Assembly (NCBI RefSeq): GCF_000283155.1
Contig: NW_004454163.1
Coordinates: forward strand, 26,584,569-26,648,568
DNA from: Ceratotherium simum simum
Lineage: Eukaryota > Chordata > Mammalia > Perissodactyla > Rhinocerotidae
Reading direction: 5' to 3'
DNA length: 64,000 bases
Of the stretch, positions 1 to 55,659 are shown piece after piece; positions within the stretch are counted from its first letter, which is position 1; every line of letters starts with the position of its first letter. The position numbers and the translations under genes were made by a program. Under the pieces are notes generated by a model. The model saw nothing but the letters and a program-made list of their open reading frames with translations. It was not told the DNA's origin and did no database searches.

Positions 1-203
1 CACTATTGACATCTCGGGCTGGACAACTCCTTGTTGTATGTGGCTGTCCATTGGATTGTAGGATGTTTAGCAGCATCCCTGGTCTCTACCCATTAGAAGC
101 CAGTAGCAACCCTCCTCCCCCATTGTGACAATGAAAGATGTCTCCAGACATTGCCAGCTGTTCCCTGGAAGGCAAAATTGCCCCCAGTTGAGAACCACTG
201 CAC
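1..203 (-). mobile_element. MER5A-type hAT (Charlie) DNA transposon remnant
   Basis: Read on the reverse strand it opens with GTGGTTCTCAACTGGGGG, then AATGTCTGGAGACATCTTTC and GGGATGCTGCTAAACATCCT, the recognisable MER5A layout. It is an old, non-coding, mammal-wide copy in intron 20, cut by the window edge. Confidence 0.85.
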
Positions 204-1536
204 TAGAGGATTGGGTATCTACTATCCTTTTGTTATTCTCATTTTCAAGTTGAAAATAAGGAGTTTTAAGACAAATCACTAAAAGGCTAGAAGAGAAAAA
301 ATAAGAAGTTACTCATTCAAACCCTTCTAGAGAAATCATCCTTTCAGGAACCATCTAGAAAGATGATTCATCTCTCTATAAAGGTTAACTGAGCTAAGAG
401 AATGATCATAAAATTTGCTGCTTGCATAAATTTTATCTTCTAATTTGGCTCAGGGCCCAATTTTCAATATTTTCAAAAGAGAGGCCAGAAATGTATTAAG
501 GGCTCCATCTACAAGAAATAAACAAAACCATAAGGTAATTAACCAAATTACTTGAAACCAAGAAATTACTTAAGTAAACATATTAGTATTTATTTGTCTA
601 TTGCTCTTTTTTTAAAACCTAAAAGCACAAAGAGGCATGGTTTATGTACCTCTATTCAAAGAGAACCGATCTATTTAGATTATAAGGCTACTGATTTTGT
701 TTGTCTAATTTAGCAGAGTGCCTAATATACTGGAACTACTTGTAAAAGCTCTATCATCATCATTAGAAAGAAGGCTAATAACAATCATCAACTCCCCCAT
801 CATCTTACCAGACTAGGCAAGTGTGTATGCTAATAGTTTAATTTGGCCTTATGACAGCCTGAGGGAGGCATCGAAAGGAAAAGGCTTGAGGAATAAACGG
901 AACTGTCAAGACACTGGCAAACACATCCTGGTAACTGTGTGTAGCATATTTCCAGCTTCATAACAAGACAGGATTTTTCCCCTATTCATTTCCAGGTCTG
1001 CTGCAACTCTGACTCAAGGCTAACCAGTGTTTCAGCATGAGCTAAGTGTTGAAATATCAGGCCTGCCCTAGCTGGACAAGACTACAGATGTAACCCACCC
1101 AAACGTTTTCCTTCCAGGGAAGACTGTGTGTGGGGCAGGGGGGAGGGGGGAGGTTTCTTCTAATTTTCTTTCAAAAGTTAAAATTCCTAGAAAAGGCAAT
1201 ACATGAATATAATTCATATTAATTTGTTAGTGATGTCTCAGGCCCACTTCCTTTTTCAGCAGACAAGTACTGAGGACTTCTAAGAAACAGAGAAAACTGG
1301 CCCCTGAAAGGGCAAATAAAGGCTCTAAGTTTCCCTAAAACTGAGATTTGCTCAAAATAAGGCCAAACTATGATAAGCGAGAATTGCCTGTTGTTCTCTT
1401 GCTGCATTGAAATGACAGGAAACTGATGTGACATTCTAGTTCCCATTTCTCCGTATCTGCTGTATCTACCCCATCTAGTCTTGCTTGTATAAAAATGAGA
1501 CATCAGATATTCTCACATGGCAGGCCCTCTACGTAC
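204..1536. other. Intron 20, no recognised element
   Basis: AT-rich intronic sequence. I see no exon, no intact open frame with family similarity and no repeat I can name. Confidence 0.6.
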
Positions 1537-44518
<42,982 letters not shown>

Positions 44519-44540
44519 TCTGCTGGCAAATTGGAACTAT

Positions 44541-45154
44541 CTGGTTTAAAAGAAAGAGAAACCAGAGTGAATTATGACTCTTGCCCAGTTTTTGTTTGAA
44601 TTCTGCCTGCGTCCAGTTACAATGCCCTTTCCACAGAACGTTATCTTACTGCTGCGTAAATATGTGTGAATAGTAACCCAAAAGTTCAAATTACCATGCA
44701 AATAAGAACAAAACCATTGAGTATTGATTAAATGCTTGGGTGAGAATTAACAACAAAAAAATGGGTGGCTGCAAACTTTTTCTTTTTCAAGAACGGTACA
44801 CAAACTTAAAGGCAGTATTTCAAATTGTGGGTTTCTACCCGGTAACATAAATCTAGTGGGTCACAACCAACATTCAAATAAAATGAAACAGATTATAAAA
44901 TATCAGAATACAGCATGCATAGCAAGAATTGGTACTGTTTGGTGAAAAAGTTTTACAAAACTGACACAGACACATTTATTTGCATTGTGGGTCTTAATGG
45001 AATTGAATTTCTTACTGTGGATTGCTGGCGGAGTTTGAAAACCACTGCCCTAAGATATCTGGTTTCTGCTAACGCTAATATTCTGAGCCTTTACTCTGCA
45101 ATACGTTTTAAATACAAGCTTACATACATCCTCAAATTTTTCTTTTTCTTTCTT
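44541..45154. other. Sequence just upstream of ATP8B1 exon 2
   Basis: Intron 1 by the human gene model. A pyrimidine tract next to 44541 forms the exon 2 acceptor. Part of 44780-45060 resembles old transposon debris ('ccactgccctaagatatctg'). No promoter features are visible. Confidence 0.5.
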
Positions 45155-45474
45155 TTTTTTTTTTTACAGTTTTATTTATTTATTTTTTGTGAGGAAGATC
45201 AGCCCTGAGCTAACATCCATGCTAATCCTCCTCTTTTTGCTGAGGAAGACCAGCCCTGAGCTAACATCTATTGCAAATCCTCCTCCTTTTTTTCATCCCC
45301 AAAGCCCCAGTAGATAGTTGTACATCATAGCTGCACATCCTTCTAGTTGCTGCATGTGGGACGCGGCCTCAGCATGGCCGGAGAAGGAGCGCATTGGTGC
45401 GCGCCCGGGATCCGAACCCGGGCTGCCAGTAGCGGAATGTGAGCACTTAACCACTAAGCCACGGGGCTGCCCCC
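45155..45474 (-). mobile_element. ERE SINE, longer subfamily
   Basis: Poly-T, two inverted 'gagctaacatc' units, 'ccccaaagccccagtagata', inverted box B 'gcgcccgggatccgaaccc' and head 'ccacggggctgcccc'. Nearly full length. Confidence 0.93.
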
Positions 45475-45729
45475 TCAAATTTTTCTAATGACTTCCTGGG
45501 AACACTCCCTAGCTATTTTCCTAACTGCCACCACCACTCCCTGCATCTGGAATTGGTATTCAGGTGTATACCACTGTATGAAGTGACTCACACAAGTGAC
45601 AAGTACAACCTTAGTTACATTTACATGAGGAAAATATTTACACAAATAGCTCACATACATGAGGACAGACATACACCCTGGAATTATTTACATAAGCATC
45701 ACACTGCCATGTACTCAATATTGTTAATA

Positions 45730-45900
45730 ATAGCAGCTCACATTTACTTAGTGTTAGCTGCACGCCAGACCCCGTGTGAAATGCTTTATAGACATTGGCT
45801 TCTAGAAACTTCCCACCCACCATGGTGAAGGTATTATTGTTATTCCTACCCTGTGGACGAGAAAACCGAAACTCTGGGATGCTGAATAACTTGTACAACA
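45730..45900 (-). repeat. MIR SINE
   Basis: 'gctcacatttacttagtgtt' then 'gacgagaaaaccgaaactct' is an antisense MIR. Confidence 0.65.
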
Positions 45901-46069
45901 ATTATTAAAATTTCACAGCAAAAGGAGATCTATGTTCTACTTTTGTGTTATAGTTTGTTACATATTTTAATCAAGTGTAAGCTGCCTTGAATGGAACTAT
46001 TTAGCTGATGGCATGCTTTATTCCAAATCTAGCATCTTGGACATCTAAATTTTTATAGCCACAAGTGTA

Positions 46070-46310
46070 CATCTAGGAAATGTTCAAATATTTATATGAA
46101 GATTTTGTCCAGTATTATTCAAGACAGTAAAACCCAGAAGCAACCTGGATGTCCAACAATTGGCAACTGCGTAAACGAATCATGGCCTCCTCATACTATG
46201 GGACAGTGCACAACGATTTAGATCAGAAGAGTTTTTAATGACGTTGCAAAAGTCCAAACACATTAAGTTGAAAGGTGAGTTAACAATCTACACGTACAGA
46301 ATAGTCCCAG
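46070..46310 (+). mobile_element. Old L1 remnant
   Basis: 'gaagcaacctggatgtccaa' then 'tcatggcctcctcatactat' follows the L1 ORF2-terminal order. Diverged. Confidence 0.65.
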
Positions 46311-46869
46311 TTATTCAAACATACACATTTATTCATTTTCCAAAATTTCAACAAGTGCCAGCCATGATTTTAAGTGAGAGGATGCATGAAAAGGGCTCGA
46401 TTCAGTATTTAGCCTACAGTAAATACTCAAACATTAGTCATTGTTATTGTTAACAATTATTTCCATAATTTGAAACAATGTTATTTATAATAACAAATGG
46501 AACAGTCTATCTCTTTAGGCTTTTCCATCTCCAAAAATCACTTCTAAAATGCATCTGCCCCTCGTTGGGAAGTAAAATATGAGACTATTATAAAATACGA
46601 GTACACTTAAGCACAGGCATATTCAGTTTTAAAACCTCTTAATTGCAGAGTAAAACATTTTCCCTCTTTCCCAATTTTCTGTGGTTTGTAAACGACGATT
46701 TCTTGGGATTTTACACATGTTTATATGGCCTTACTTGTGGTTTTGTTATATACTGCCATCTATGTTTTAGCTAATATTTAAATTTAATACACTCTTTTAA
46801 AAATTCCCAAACTCCTAAAGGCAAAACTTTCACCAGAAATCTTTTAGAACAAAAATAATAAAAGTGGTT

Positions 46870-46995
46870 ACCATTTATTGAGCACCAACTATGTGTCAAG
46901 CAGGACAATCTTGTGAGGTAGATATTAACCCATCTTACAGATAAGGAGACTGAGGCTCAGCTGGCAAGTGGCAGAGTCGGGATCTAATCTCTCCA
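46870..46995 (-). repeat. MIR SINE
   Basis: 'cagataaggagactgaggct' then 'cagctggcaagtggcagagt'. Antisense MIR. Confidence 0.75.
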
Positions 46996-47044
46996 TTAGA
47001 GGGGCATATAAAATATTGAAAAGTCTGAAAGCACCATATAGAAA

Positions 47045-47125
47045 CATTTTTTTATTGTGGTAAATATACATAACATAAAATTTACCATTTTTGGTGTACA
47101 GGTCAGTGGCATTAAGTACATTCTA
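47045..47125 (-). mobile_element. L1 3' UTR fragment
   Basis: 'tattgtggtaaatatacata' then 'taaaatttaccatttttggt', the same L1 segment as at 14375. Confidence 0.75.
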
Positions 47126-47967
47126 TAGAAATATCTTGTAAGTGATCATTTCATCATCATTATTGCCAAGCGTCTCCGTGCTTATTTCCCATGTTAAGAC
47201 CGGATCCAGTCTGAGGTTGAGAGAGGAGACAGACAAGCAAAAAGGAACGAATTCGACAACCACAAGTATGTGATCCAAAGTAAGCAAGGCCTTACATAGC
47301 CAACCAGCTCACCACCCAAACATGCACCACAGGCCACATCTGTGTGGGCCAACTGGGAAAGCAGAGGCAGGGGCTCAAGGCTGAGCAGGAAGTTCTCTGC
47401 TGTGTGTATGTGAGTGTAATGCACACACACAGGAATAGGTTAGCTCTTAGGACCACCAAAGCAAAATTAGGAACAAACCATTTCTTTGAAGCCCTAAGTA
47501 ATATAAGGAAGCTTTCCAGGTCTAAACCATGATCACTATAAGGCAGGCACTATATAAAATATGGATTTGGAAATGTCAGAATGTCTCTTGCCACCGCACA
47601 TTGTCTCCGGCACATTGCAGACAACTAAGCATTTACTCAACCTTCTTAAGCGCCTGCTGGGCGCAGCCTACTACACTAGACACTGGGAACAGAACCACTT
47701 AGAGATTTCCAGGATACTAAGGGATATAGATAAGTAAATTACGCCTAACAGTCACAAGACATAGCAAGGCCAGTCATTTCTGCCCAACACACACCTCCAA
47801 TCCATTCCCTCCTCTCCTCTCCTCTCCATCTCCACGGCCACCACCCTGATTCAGACTACCATCATCTCTCTCCTGAAATGCTGCAAGAGGACTCCAACTG
47901 GGTTTCCCGCAATCGACTTCCACACGGCCACCAGAGTCATGCCATTCTCCTCCTTAGACCCTTCCTG

Positions 47968-48362
47968 GGTGTTACGGACTGAAGTGCATCCCCTAAAATT
48001 CAAAGGTTGAAGCGCTAACCCTCAATGTGACTTTGCTTGGAGATGGGGCCTTTAAGGAGGTAATTAAGGTTAAATGATGTTATATTGGGGGGGGTCCTAA
48101 TTCAATAGGTCTAGTGTCCTTATAAGAGGAGGAAGAAACACCAGAGAGCTCTCTCTCTTTTTGTGTGTGCACAGAGGAAAGGCCAAGTGAGGACACAGCA
48201 AGATGGCAGCTGTCTACAAGCCAAGGACAGAGGTCTCACCAGAAACCAACCCTGCTGGCACCTCGATCTTGGACTCAGAACTGTGAGAAAATAAATGTCT
48301 GTGGTTTAAGCCACCGAGTCTGTGGTATTCTGTTATGACTGCCTAAGAAGACTAAAGCAGAC
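47968..48362 (+). mobile_element. MLT1-type (MaLR) solo LTR
   Basis: It runs from 'gttacggactgaagtgcatc' through 'gatggggcctttaaggaggt', 'agtgtccttataagaggagg' and 'gaggacacagcaagatggca' to 'tttaagccaccgagtctgtg'. No internal provirus. Confidence 0.8.
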
Positions 48363-49224
48363 TAATGCACTATTTAATTTACTTTAAATTAAATCCACAT
48401 TTCCCCAGCTTTGAGAGATCTGCACACTCCTACAACCTCCTTCTTGCTCACTACTCCTTAGCCCAATGGCCCTGCTTTCAGTTCCTTAAGCAAGTAAAGC
48501 CTTTCCTACCTCAGGGCCTTTGCACCTGCTCTTCCCACTGCCTGAAATGTTCTTCTCCTAGTTGCTTGCATGGCTGCTATTTCTCATTCTTTAGGTCTCC
48601 ACTTCAATATCCACTTCCACTGATGGTGTTGAGCAGGTATCTGCCTTCCTCTTCCTGCTCCCACTGGCTTCCTGACCACTTACATTTCTGTTTCCTTCCT
48701 TGCACTCACCACAACTTGTAAATATACATTTGCTTTTACTTATCATCTGCCTCTCCCACTAGACCACGAGCTCTACAAGAACAGACTCCCACTGAATACT
48801 CAGTGCCTACCACATAGTTGACATTCAAAGATCTGGGGAATGAATAAACTTTTAATAAAGTCTTCAAGGGCTTAGAGAGTTGTCTTATAAAAGGTTCTTC
48901 AGCATCTCTCCACAGTTCACACCTACCACACAGTAAAAGACTTCAAAAGTCACTGGATGAAGGATAAAGGCTGGAGAGCAATGATGAAGGAGAAGAGGAA
49001 CACCTAAGTTCAGAAGTTGTACACGATGGAGTCTGACTCATTCAAGTCCATCCAACAACTATTGCCTAAGATTTTACCATGCACACAAAACGAAACCAGC
49101 CTGTGGTGAGCTACAGAAGGTACCGAAGGTGAGCTCCTATCTTTCTTGTTTATCACTATAACCCCAGCTCCTGGCAGGAGTCTGCCATACAGGAGACACT
49201 TTTGCCTCTGTCCTGAGGGAGCTT

Positions 49225-49458
49225 ACCGTTTAGACAGGAGTCAGCAAATTACAGCCTGTGGGCCAGATTTGGCCAACTACCTGTTTTTGTAAATAAAGTT
49301 TTATTAGACTACATCCTTGTTCATTCCTTTATGTATTGTCTATGGCTGCTTTTACACTACCATAGCAGAGTTGAATAGTTGTGGTAGACACCATATGGCC
49401 TCAAAGTCTAAAATACTTATTATCTGGCCCTTTACAGAAAAAGTCTGTTGATCCCTGG
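49225..49458 (+). mobile_element. hAT-like non-autonomous DNA transposon, nearly whole
   Basis: 'gagtcagcaaattacagcct', 'ttttgtaaataaagttttat', 'ttgtctatggctgcttttac', then 'acagaaaaagtctgttgatc'. The ends 'ggagtcagcaaa' and 'ctgttgatcccT' are roughly complementary, as expected of a terminal-repeat element. The family name is uncertain. Confidence 0.65.
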
Positions 49459-49964
49459 ACTAAAATGAAAGCTAATAAGAGACAACAAGAAAACACGTGG
49501 GCATCAAATGCCCACAACCAGATAAAGTCATATGACCAGGGTAAATCATGCATGCTTTGGGAATGCAAAATAAACTACCAGTGGTGGGAAGGTGTCCCTA
49601 AATAACACAGTTGCCCTGTTGACTGGGAATGGTACCGCTTCACTTGCTGCACAGCTGTGAAACTAGAGAAGACACACAATTTCAAATGCCTGTGGGACAA
49701 CACACCACCATCTTCCATTTCGTGTGAGGAAGCTGTGGTCGTGCATCTTCTAAACATCCACACTCAGTTCAATGTGGTATTTCATCATTAACCCGTGGAC
49801 TCATAATCACAGTATCAAAAGTAAATGTGATTAAACGCTAGAGCAAAGGGGCAAAAGATTTATCAGGATTTTTTTAATTCATCAATGTAATATAGCATTC
49901 AAGGATTTTTTTGGTCACATGATCTTAAGAAAATGTCCTTAATTAGCTCCCGCCTAGACCGAGA

Positions 49965-50185
49965 AGCAGCACGATTTATTGGAAAGAACGTGGGTCTAGA
50001 TTCAAACTCTGGCTCTACTATTCACTAGTTTATAACCTGGGTATTTAACATTTTGAAAGCTTATTTTTTCCCATCTGTAAAAAAAAAAAAAAAAAAAAAA
50101 GAGGGCGATATTTACCTTTCAGATATTGTGAAGATTAGTTTAGATAACTAAGGGATGTGAAAGACCCTAGCAATGGCCAACAGAT
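49965..50185 (+). repeat. MIR SINE with internal A22 run
   Basis: 'attcaaactctggctctact' then 'ttttttcccatctgtaaaaa' is a MIR with a long A run at 50081-50101. The A run is likely length-variable. Confidence 0.7.
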
Positions 50186-51419
50186 AGTAGGTACAATGTA
50201 CACATTAGTTTCCATTCCCTTTTTCTTGAAAGACAAAGACTCAAAGACTACATCCACCATAGAAGAAGGCAACTCCTCAATCCCACCCTTCCCCCCCTTA
50301 CCTGCTCCTCCCCAAGAAAGTGGCCTTGAGTAACGTATGGGTCAGAGCCTGCAGCACTAAGAAGGCCACGTTTCTGTATGACCTGAGCATCATGTTCAAG
50401 ATACTGCATGGGTCGCTCCCTACCCTTCCGTCTCCATGTGGTCAACACCCCAGGATGGGGAGGGTCCTGCCTTCTAACAATGGGCCCAGCATCCTCCTCT
50501 CTCCCTGTTCTGTCTCCCACCAGGCAGCTGTCTGGTTAGTGGACTTTAGACTTTTCTGCAGGCCTGCCTAAAAGGAACCCAGGGTGGGAAGAAGACTAGG
50601 AACCAAGAGGCATCACTGATACCAGAGCTCGATTTAGGGCTTTTCCAGTTTCCAATAAAGTGGTGCCTCATTTCGCATCTTGCTTTCTGGAGTATTCAGC
50701 CCGCTTGGTCATAAACCCCAGAAGACAGGAGAGGTAAATTTCCAGACTTGAACCCCTAACATCCATCATTTGTCATCTTTAAATACTTGGCTATGAAACA
50801 CTTGTGAAGTGAATGAACGCATGAAATCCTCTCTTCCCTTCGTAGGGGAGCAGGTACTGAAGGAGTGAGAAAAGGGAACCCAGGCACAAGGAATTACCTT
50901 TCTGCCTTTGCAATAACACTCTGAAGTCAGAAGTAATGAAAGCACCAACTTTTGTGCTTGTTGCTATCACAAGGTTTCTAGATTCAAATGAAGGGAAAGT
51001 AGGAACAAAAAACACCGAGTTTTGCCTCTGCTAGGTTATGTGTGCGCGCGCACACAACAACAGGAACTCAGAGGCTGGAGAACGCCAAGAGTTCCCGATC
51101 AATGATATCTTTGTTGTATGACTTGACTCATGTCCAGGGTGACCCAAGGTTAAGATAGGAAGTAAGATTCACAATATTCATTTTTGCTCATTCCTCATCA
51201 TCTTTTTAGGGCTCTTAAAGTCCTTAACAAGATCGGATATTTCTGAAATGTGGCTTTCCTCATTTCATTTGCCTATCATTATTATCAAAAGATAATGCAA
51301 AGTATTTCACATAACATATATCAACATAATAAATTTGTGTATTATATTTCTCTACGTTCTACACTATGTTTTTATTATATGCTCCATATCAAATACAATA
51401 AATTACAACTCTGGCAGGC

Positions 51420-51695
51420 GGAATCTAAGATGCCTCCAATGACCTCACCACTTGGTGTTCATGCTCTCGTGTAATCCTCTCCCCAGGAGAGTGGGCTGGA
51501 CATAGTGCCTCACTTCTACCCAACAGATTATGGCACAGATAATGGGATGTCTCATCCATGATTAGGTTACAAGAGACTGTGACTTCCTTCTTGCCAGCCA
51601 GCTCTGCCCCATTCCTGGCTTTGGAGAAGCAGCTGTCATATGAAGAAATTGAGTGGGTGTCAGGCTAACAGCCAGCAGGAAACTGGGGTCTTCAG
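51420..51695 (+). mobile_element. LTR-like repeat fragment (MaLR-like)
   Basis: It starts 'ggcggaatctaagatgcctc' and carries 'tgattaggttacaagagact', like the 10085 element but shorter. An L1 3' end follows directly. Confidence 0.5.
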
Positions 51696-51704
51696 TGCAA
51701 CAAC

Positions 51705-51970
51705 CCTTAAGGACATGAATTTTGTACATGTATGGTATGGTGACTATAGCTAACAATACTGTATTGTATATTTGAATGTTGCTAAGACAGTAGACCTTAA
51801 AAGTTCTCATTACAAGAAAAAAAATTCCCAACTGTGTGAGGTGATGGATGCTAACTAAACTTACAGTGGTAATCATTTACCAACATATGCTATATCAAAT
51901 CACTATGTTGTACACCTTAAACTAATACAATGTTTATGTCAATTATATCTCAATAAAACTGAAAAAAAAA
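51705..51970 (+). mobile_element. L1 3' UTR and A tail
   Basis: 'tgactatagctaacaatact', 'gtgtgaggtgatggatgcta', then 'atatctcaataaaactgaaa' and an A run is the usual L1 3' end. Confidence 0.85.
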
Positions 51971-52577
51971 TTTTAAGGGGGCAAAAATTGCAAATGAATT
52001 TTGCCAACAACCACATGAACTTGGAAAACTGAGGCGATCGAGGAACTTCCTCAAAGTGACTTAGTCCTTAAGTGGTAAAGTCAGATTGGATTCTGGCTCC
52101 TTCACTGCATGGCAGAGCCTGTGCCAGGTGTGGTGCAGTGAATGCATTATGGACTCAGACTGGAATTCAAGCTCTATCCAGGAAGCATCAGAGCCCGCTC
52201 CCCAACTACAAGTGTTAACTGCGTTCCCTTGGCTACACACTAACTTAGAGCCTCATTAGTCACAAGAAGAACCTAAGCAAAGAAAATGGAGAAATTGACA
52301 AGCAAAATAAAGCAAACTGCCATCTACAGACAGGTCTCTCCTACACCAACGAGTGGTAACATTTTAAATACGTCCCAACTGATATCACATTAGAGTGTAC
52401 TTAAATCAACAATGATTTCCTAGGTGTTTTGAGCTGGGCAACGTGGGAGTCACAGAGGTGAGCAAGAACTCAGGGTGGATGGGAGAGAGATTTTCAGGAA
52501 TGAAGAAGAGTTGGGGTGAAGACTCAGTGGCAGGAACGTATGAGGCACCCACTCAGCTGAAAGATTTAGGGGCGCAG

Positions 52578-52889
52578 GGGCCGGCCCCGTGGCCTAGTGG
52601 TTGGGTATACACGTTCCACTATTGGCGGCCTGGGTTCGGATCCAGGTGCACACTCGTGCACCGCTTGTCCGGCCATGCTGAGGCGGCGTCCCACATACAG
52701 CAACTAGAAGGATGCGCAACTACGACATATGGCTATCTACTGGGGCTTTGGGGAGAAAGAGGGAAAAAAAGGAGGAGGATTGGCAATAGACGTTAGCTCA
52801 GGGCCAGTCTTCCTCAGCAAAAAGAGGAGGATTGGCATGGATGTTAGCTCAGGGCTGATCTTCCTCACCAAAAAAAGAAAAAAAAAAGA
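52578..52889 (+). mobile_element. ERE SINE, longer subfamily
   Basis: The head is 'ggccggccccgtggcctagt' and box B 'gggttcggatccaggtgc'. Then come 'cagcaactagaaggatgcgc', 'tctactggggctttggggag', two 'gttagctcaggg' units and an A tail. Confidence 0.93.
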
Positions 52890-54056
52890 TTTAAGGGTGC
52901 AAGAGAAGCGCTGGTGAAAGGCTGGTTGGCATCATCTTCCCCGGCCCACGTGAGGCCTTGACAAGCTTTATTCCCGGGAGTGGGAGATACCACTGAAGGT
53001 GTCTGCAAGGAAAGGAATATGATCTGCACGGTGCTTCAGGAAGATTAATCTGATAGAGGAGGCAGTGTGGGTGGCCAGGAAGGTGAGAGTCAGGTAGGGA
53101 GACCATCCAGAGGTCACACTGGATGCTGAGCATCTTCCAGTCACAGTTTTGTCATCTATAAAACCAAGCAGTTCGGTCATATTACCTCTGCAGCCACATT
53201 CAGCAACAACACTCAGTGTGTGACTGTAGCCGAAGCAAGAAGGAATGCAGGCCTGAATTAGGGTGGTGGCAACTAGAAAAATGTGTTTAAAATTAAGACT
53301 GGGTAGGGCTGCCATTCTTTTGTCTGGAAAATCGAGAAAAAAAGTAAACAAAAGACTAGAACTGGTTCCCATAGGTTAACAAGGCCAGAATTCCCCAGAT
53401 GTTTACTTTGGCGAGTCGGCCTCAATCCACAACGTATTTTTATAACACATACTGAAAGTTACCAGGAGGAAAGCATTGTTATTTTTACATACAAGGTTCA
53501 TCCTTACTTGGTAGGGACAATGGCCCCATTTTTACTTCGTTACTATTGCCTCCATGATTAGGTTTTTCAATTCTATTCATGCTTAAATAATACGAAATCA
53601 TAAGGGCTTTACAATTGGGAGCTGCCTGGAAGCAAAACCTTCAAGGTAGAATAAAAAATAAGTCTGTTGAGTTGAATTAATTGTAATGTTTGAAGAGTCA
53701 CAACCTATTGATAGATGGATGCATTTAACATAAACAATACACTACAGAAAGACATAAGAATCAGCACAGTTTTTGAGAACTAAATATAAACCTTAAAATT
53801 TTCAATCTACAAAGAGACAACTTATATTCCCCATTCAGATTCAATAGGAGCTGCTTGTTTGAATAAAAGGGTAGTAGAAAGGGCAGATGTGATAAGTAAA
53901 TGAGAACAATAAAGAAACAAGGGAAAAATTACTCATACTAGCAATCAAAGAAAGGCAAACTGATGAAAACGTAAGACACTATTTTATGCCTATTAAGTCA
54001 ACAATATTCAATGACTACGTCTAATGCTGGCTGTGGTAAAGCCGAATGAATGAATT

Positions 54057-54135
54057 CACACACACACACACACGCACACACACACACACACACACACCCC
54101 CACACACCCACACACCCCTGCTGCTGCTGCTGCTG
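54057..54135 (+). repeat. Compound microsatellite (CA)n then (CTG)n
   Basis: A CA tract of about 50 bp with C-rich interruptions is followed by about six CTG units. Likely length-polymorphic; no coding context. Confidence 0.95.
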
Positions 54136-54295
54136 GCATTGAAATTGGTACATTCCTTACGGAGAACAACATAGCAACACCTTATGTACCAAGAACACCA
54201 TAAATATTTATAACATTTGATCCATGAATCTCATTTATAGAAACTCTTCCAATAGAAATAATTAAACAAGTAAAATAACTATTCACACAAAATTG

Positions 54296-54341
54296 TGTGT
54301 GTGTGTGTGAGGAAGATTGGCCCTGAGCTAACATCGCACAT
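54296..54341 (-). repeat. (GT)n next to a 3'-end ERE scrap
   Basis: A short GT run joined to 'gaggaagattggccctgagc', the ERE tail in reverse. Only about 32 bp of the SINE remains. Confidence 0.75.
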
Positions 54342-54679
54342 AAAATTTTTGATTGTCATTGTTAGCTATAAAAAGCAGGAATAGAAACCACCTGAAAGTC
54401 CAACAGAATAATAGTTTTATAAATTATGGTTTTATTGGAGCCATTGAAAATGATGGCCATAGAAACATAGGAAATGCTTTAAATACAGTATTAAAAGAGG
54501 GAAAGACAAAAATCATAATTGTGTCCTATTACTGCAGCTTCATAAATAATACATATGTATATTTTAGAAAAGATTTTTTGCCCTGAAAGAGACCCACTGT
54601 GTGTATTTCTTTTCTCAAAATAATCAACAATTGATAATACCTACCCCCGCTCTCCACCCCTTGTTCCCAAAGACTACCA

Positions 54680-54815
54680 AGCAGTCACTTATGTGCTGGG
54701 CACATTTCATAAAATCCTTATAACATATTCAAAAGGAAGGTATTATCCTCATTTTGCAGGCTCTATAGAAGTTAGGTGACGTCTCCAGGCTCATACAGTG
54801 AGGTTTCAATCAGGT
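54680..54815 (-). repeat. MIR SINE fragment
   Basis: 'gcagtcacttatgtgctggg' then 'atcctcattttgcaggctct'. Antisense MIR-like. Confidence 0.55.
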
Positions 54816-55244
54816 CTGTTTTCCCTCAGATCTCTTAAGATTTGTCACAGTGCTGTTCAAAGGGGGAGACAAGTTGTGTCAGGGTATTAGGACTATGCCC
54901 ACCCACATCCCAACCCATAATCAGAGGCCACACTCTCTCTTTTCCTCCTTCACCTTAGAGATCTGGCTATGATGAATAATTTGTATCTCAGCTTTCCAAA
55001 GTCTGAACTCCAAGAACAGAAAACAACATTGCCCTAACCCTGCTGCAGCTAACTCCGTGTATGTATGCATACGTCACATGAGGATTTATATAGTGTGAAT
55101 GCTTATCTCGATTTAAACACTTAGGCTATCAATAAGAGAGGAATCATTCGAATGAGATTTAAATTTTGCTGTCTAGACCAAATACAAAATTCAATTAATG
55201 TTCAATATATTCTGAAATCTGAATCAATGACTCTCAAGAAATGG

Positions 55245-55565
55245 CTGTCGTCGATCAGATGAGGAATCTGTGCGATTTTTCAGGTTGTCTTCAAAAGCTA
55301 CTGACAGATGGTTTCTGTCGCGCTTCATTATGGAAATTATTAGTGTTTCATATCTGCATTAGAAATTAGGGAGACTCCAGCTCTTGGCTCTGGCCCCGCC
55401 CACCGCAGGCTCCGCCCCTCGCTCCGGGCACCCCTGCCCGCACACAGAGCTCACCAAGGCCAAGGGCACTTTCGTTCTTTGTCCAGATCCGTAAATCGCT
55501 ATGTAATGGCTTTTTCATTTGCACGAACAACTTACAGTCTCACCGACCCATTCTTTGTATTCTGC
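55245..55565. promoter_or_regulatory. GC-rich CpG patch with two Sp1-type boxes, possible regulatory element
   Basis: In an AT-rich setting, 55381-55450 is strongly GC-rich. It carries 'ggccccgcccac' and 'gctccgcccctc' (Sp1-like on the minus strand), and CpGs are scattered over the wider span. It lies about 10.8 kb upstream of exon 2. It could be an alternative promoter, an enhancer or chance. No TATA box or initiator is convincing and the direction is unknown. Confidence 0.35.
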
Positions 55566-55659
55566 CTTGTATTGTAGTTGCTTTTGTCTCTAATAGAAAA
55601 TAAATTCCAAAGGCTCAGGACCAAGCCTTATTTCTCTAATTTCTTCAGTGGGCAGAATC

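Larger units (their letters stand above)
53930..54590 (+). mobile_element. Decayed L1 ORF2 remnant with inserted simple repeats
   Basis: 'caatcaaagaaaggcaaact', 'gaaattggtacattccttac', then 'ggaatagaaaccacctgaaa' follow the L1 order. Microsatellites and a short ERE tail piece interrupt it. Confidence 0.6.

Noticed and set aside
1..1536. ATP8B1 exon 21 in the left end
   Set aside because: I looked on the minus strand for the coding stretch that follows GEDIN and found none.
47968..48362. Possible endogenous retrovirus
   Set aside because: Only a solo MaLR-type LTR is present, with no gag, pol or env text beside it.
54057..54135. CRISPR-like repeat array
   Set aside because: It is a simple dinucleotide and trinucleotide microsatellite in a mammalian genome, with no spacers.
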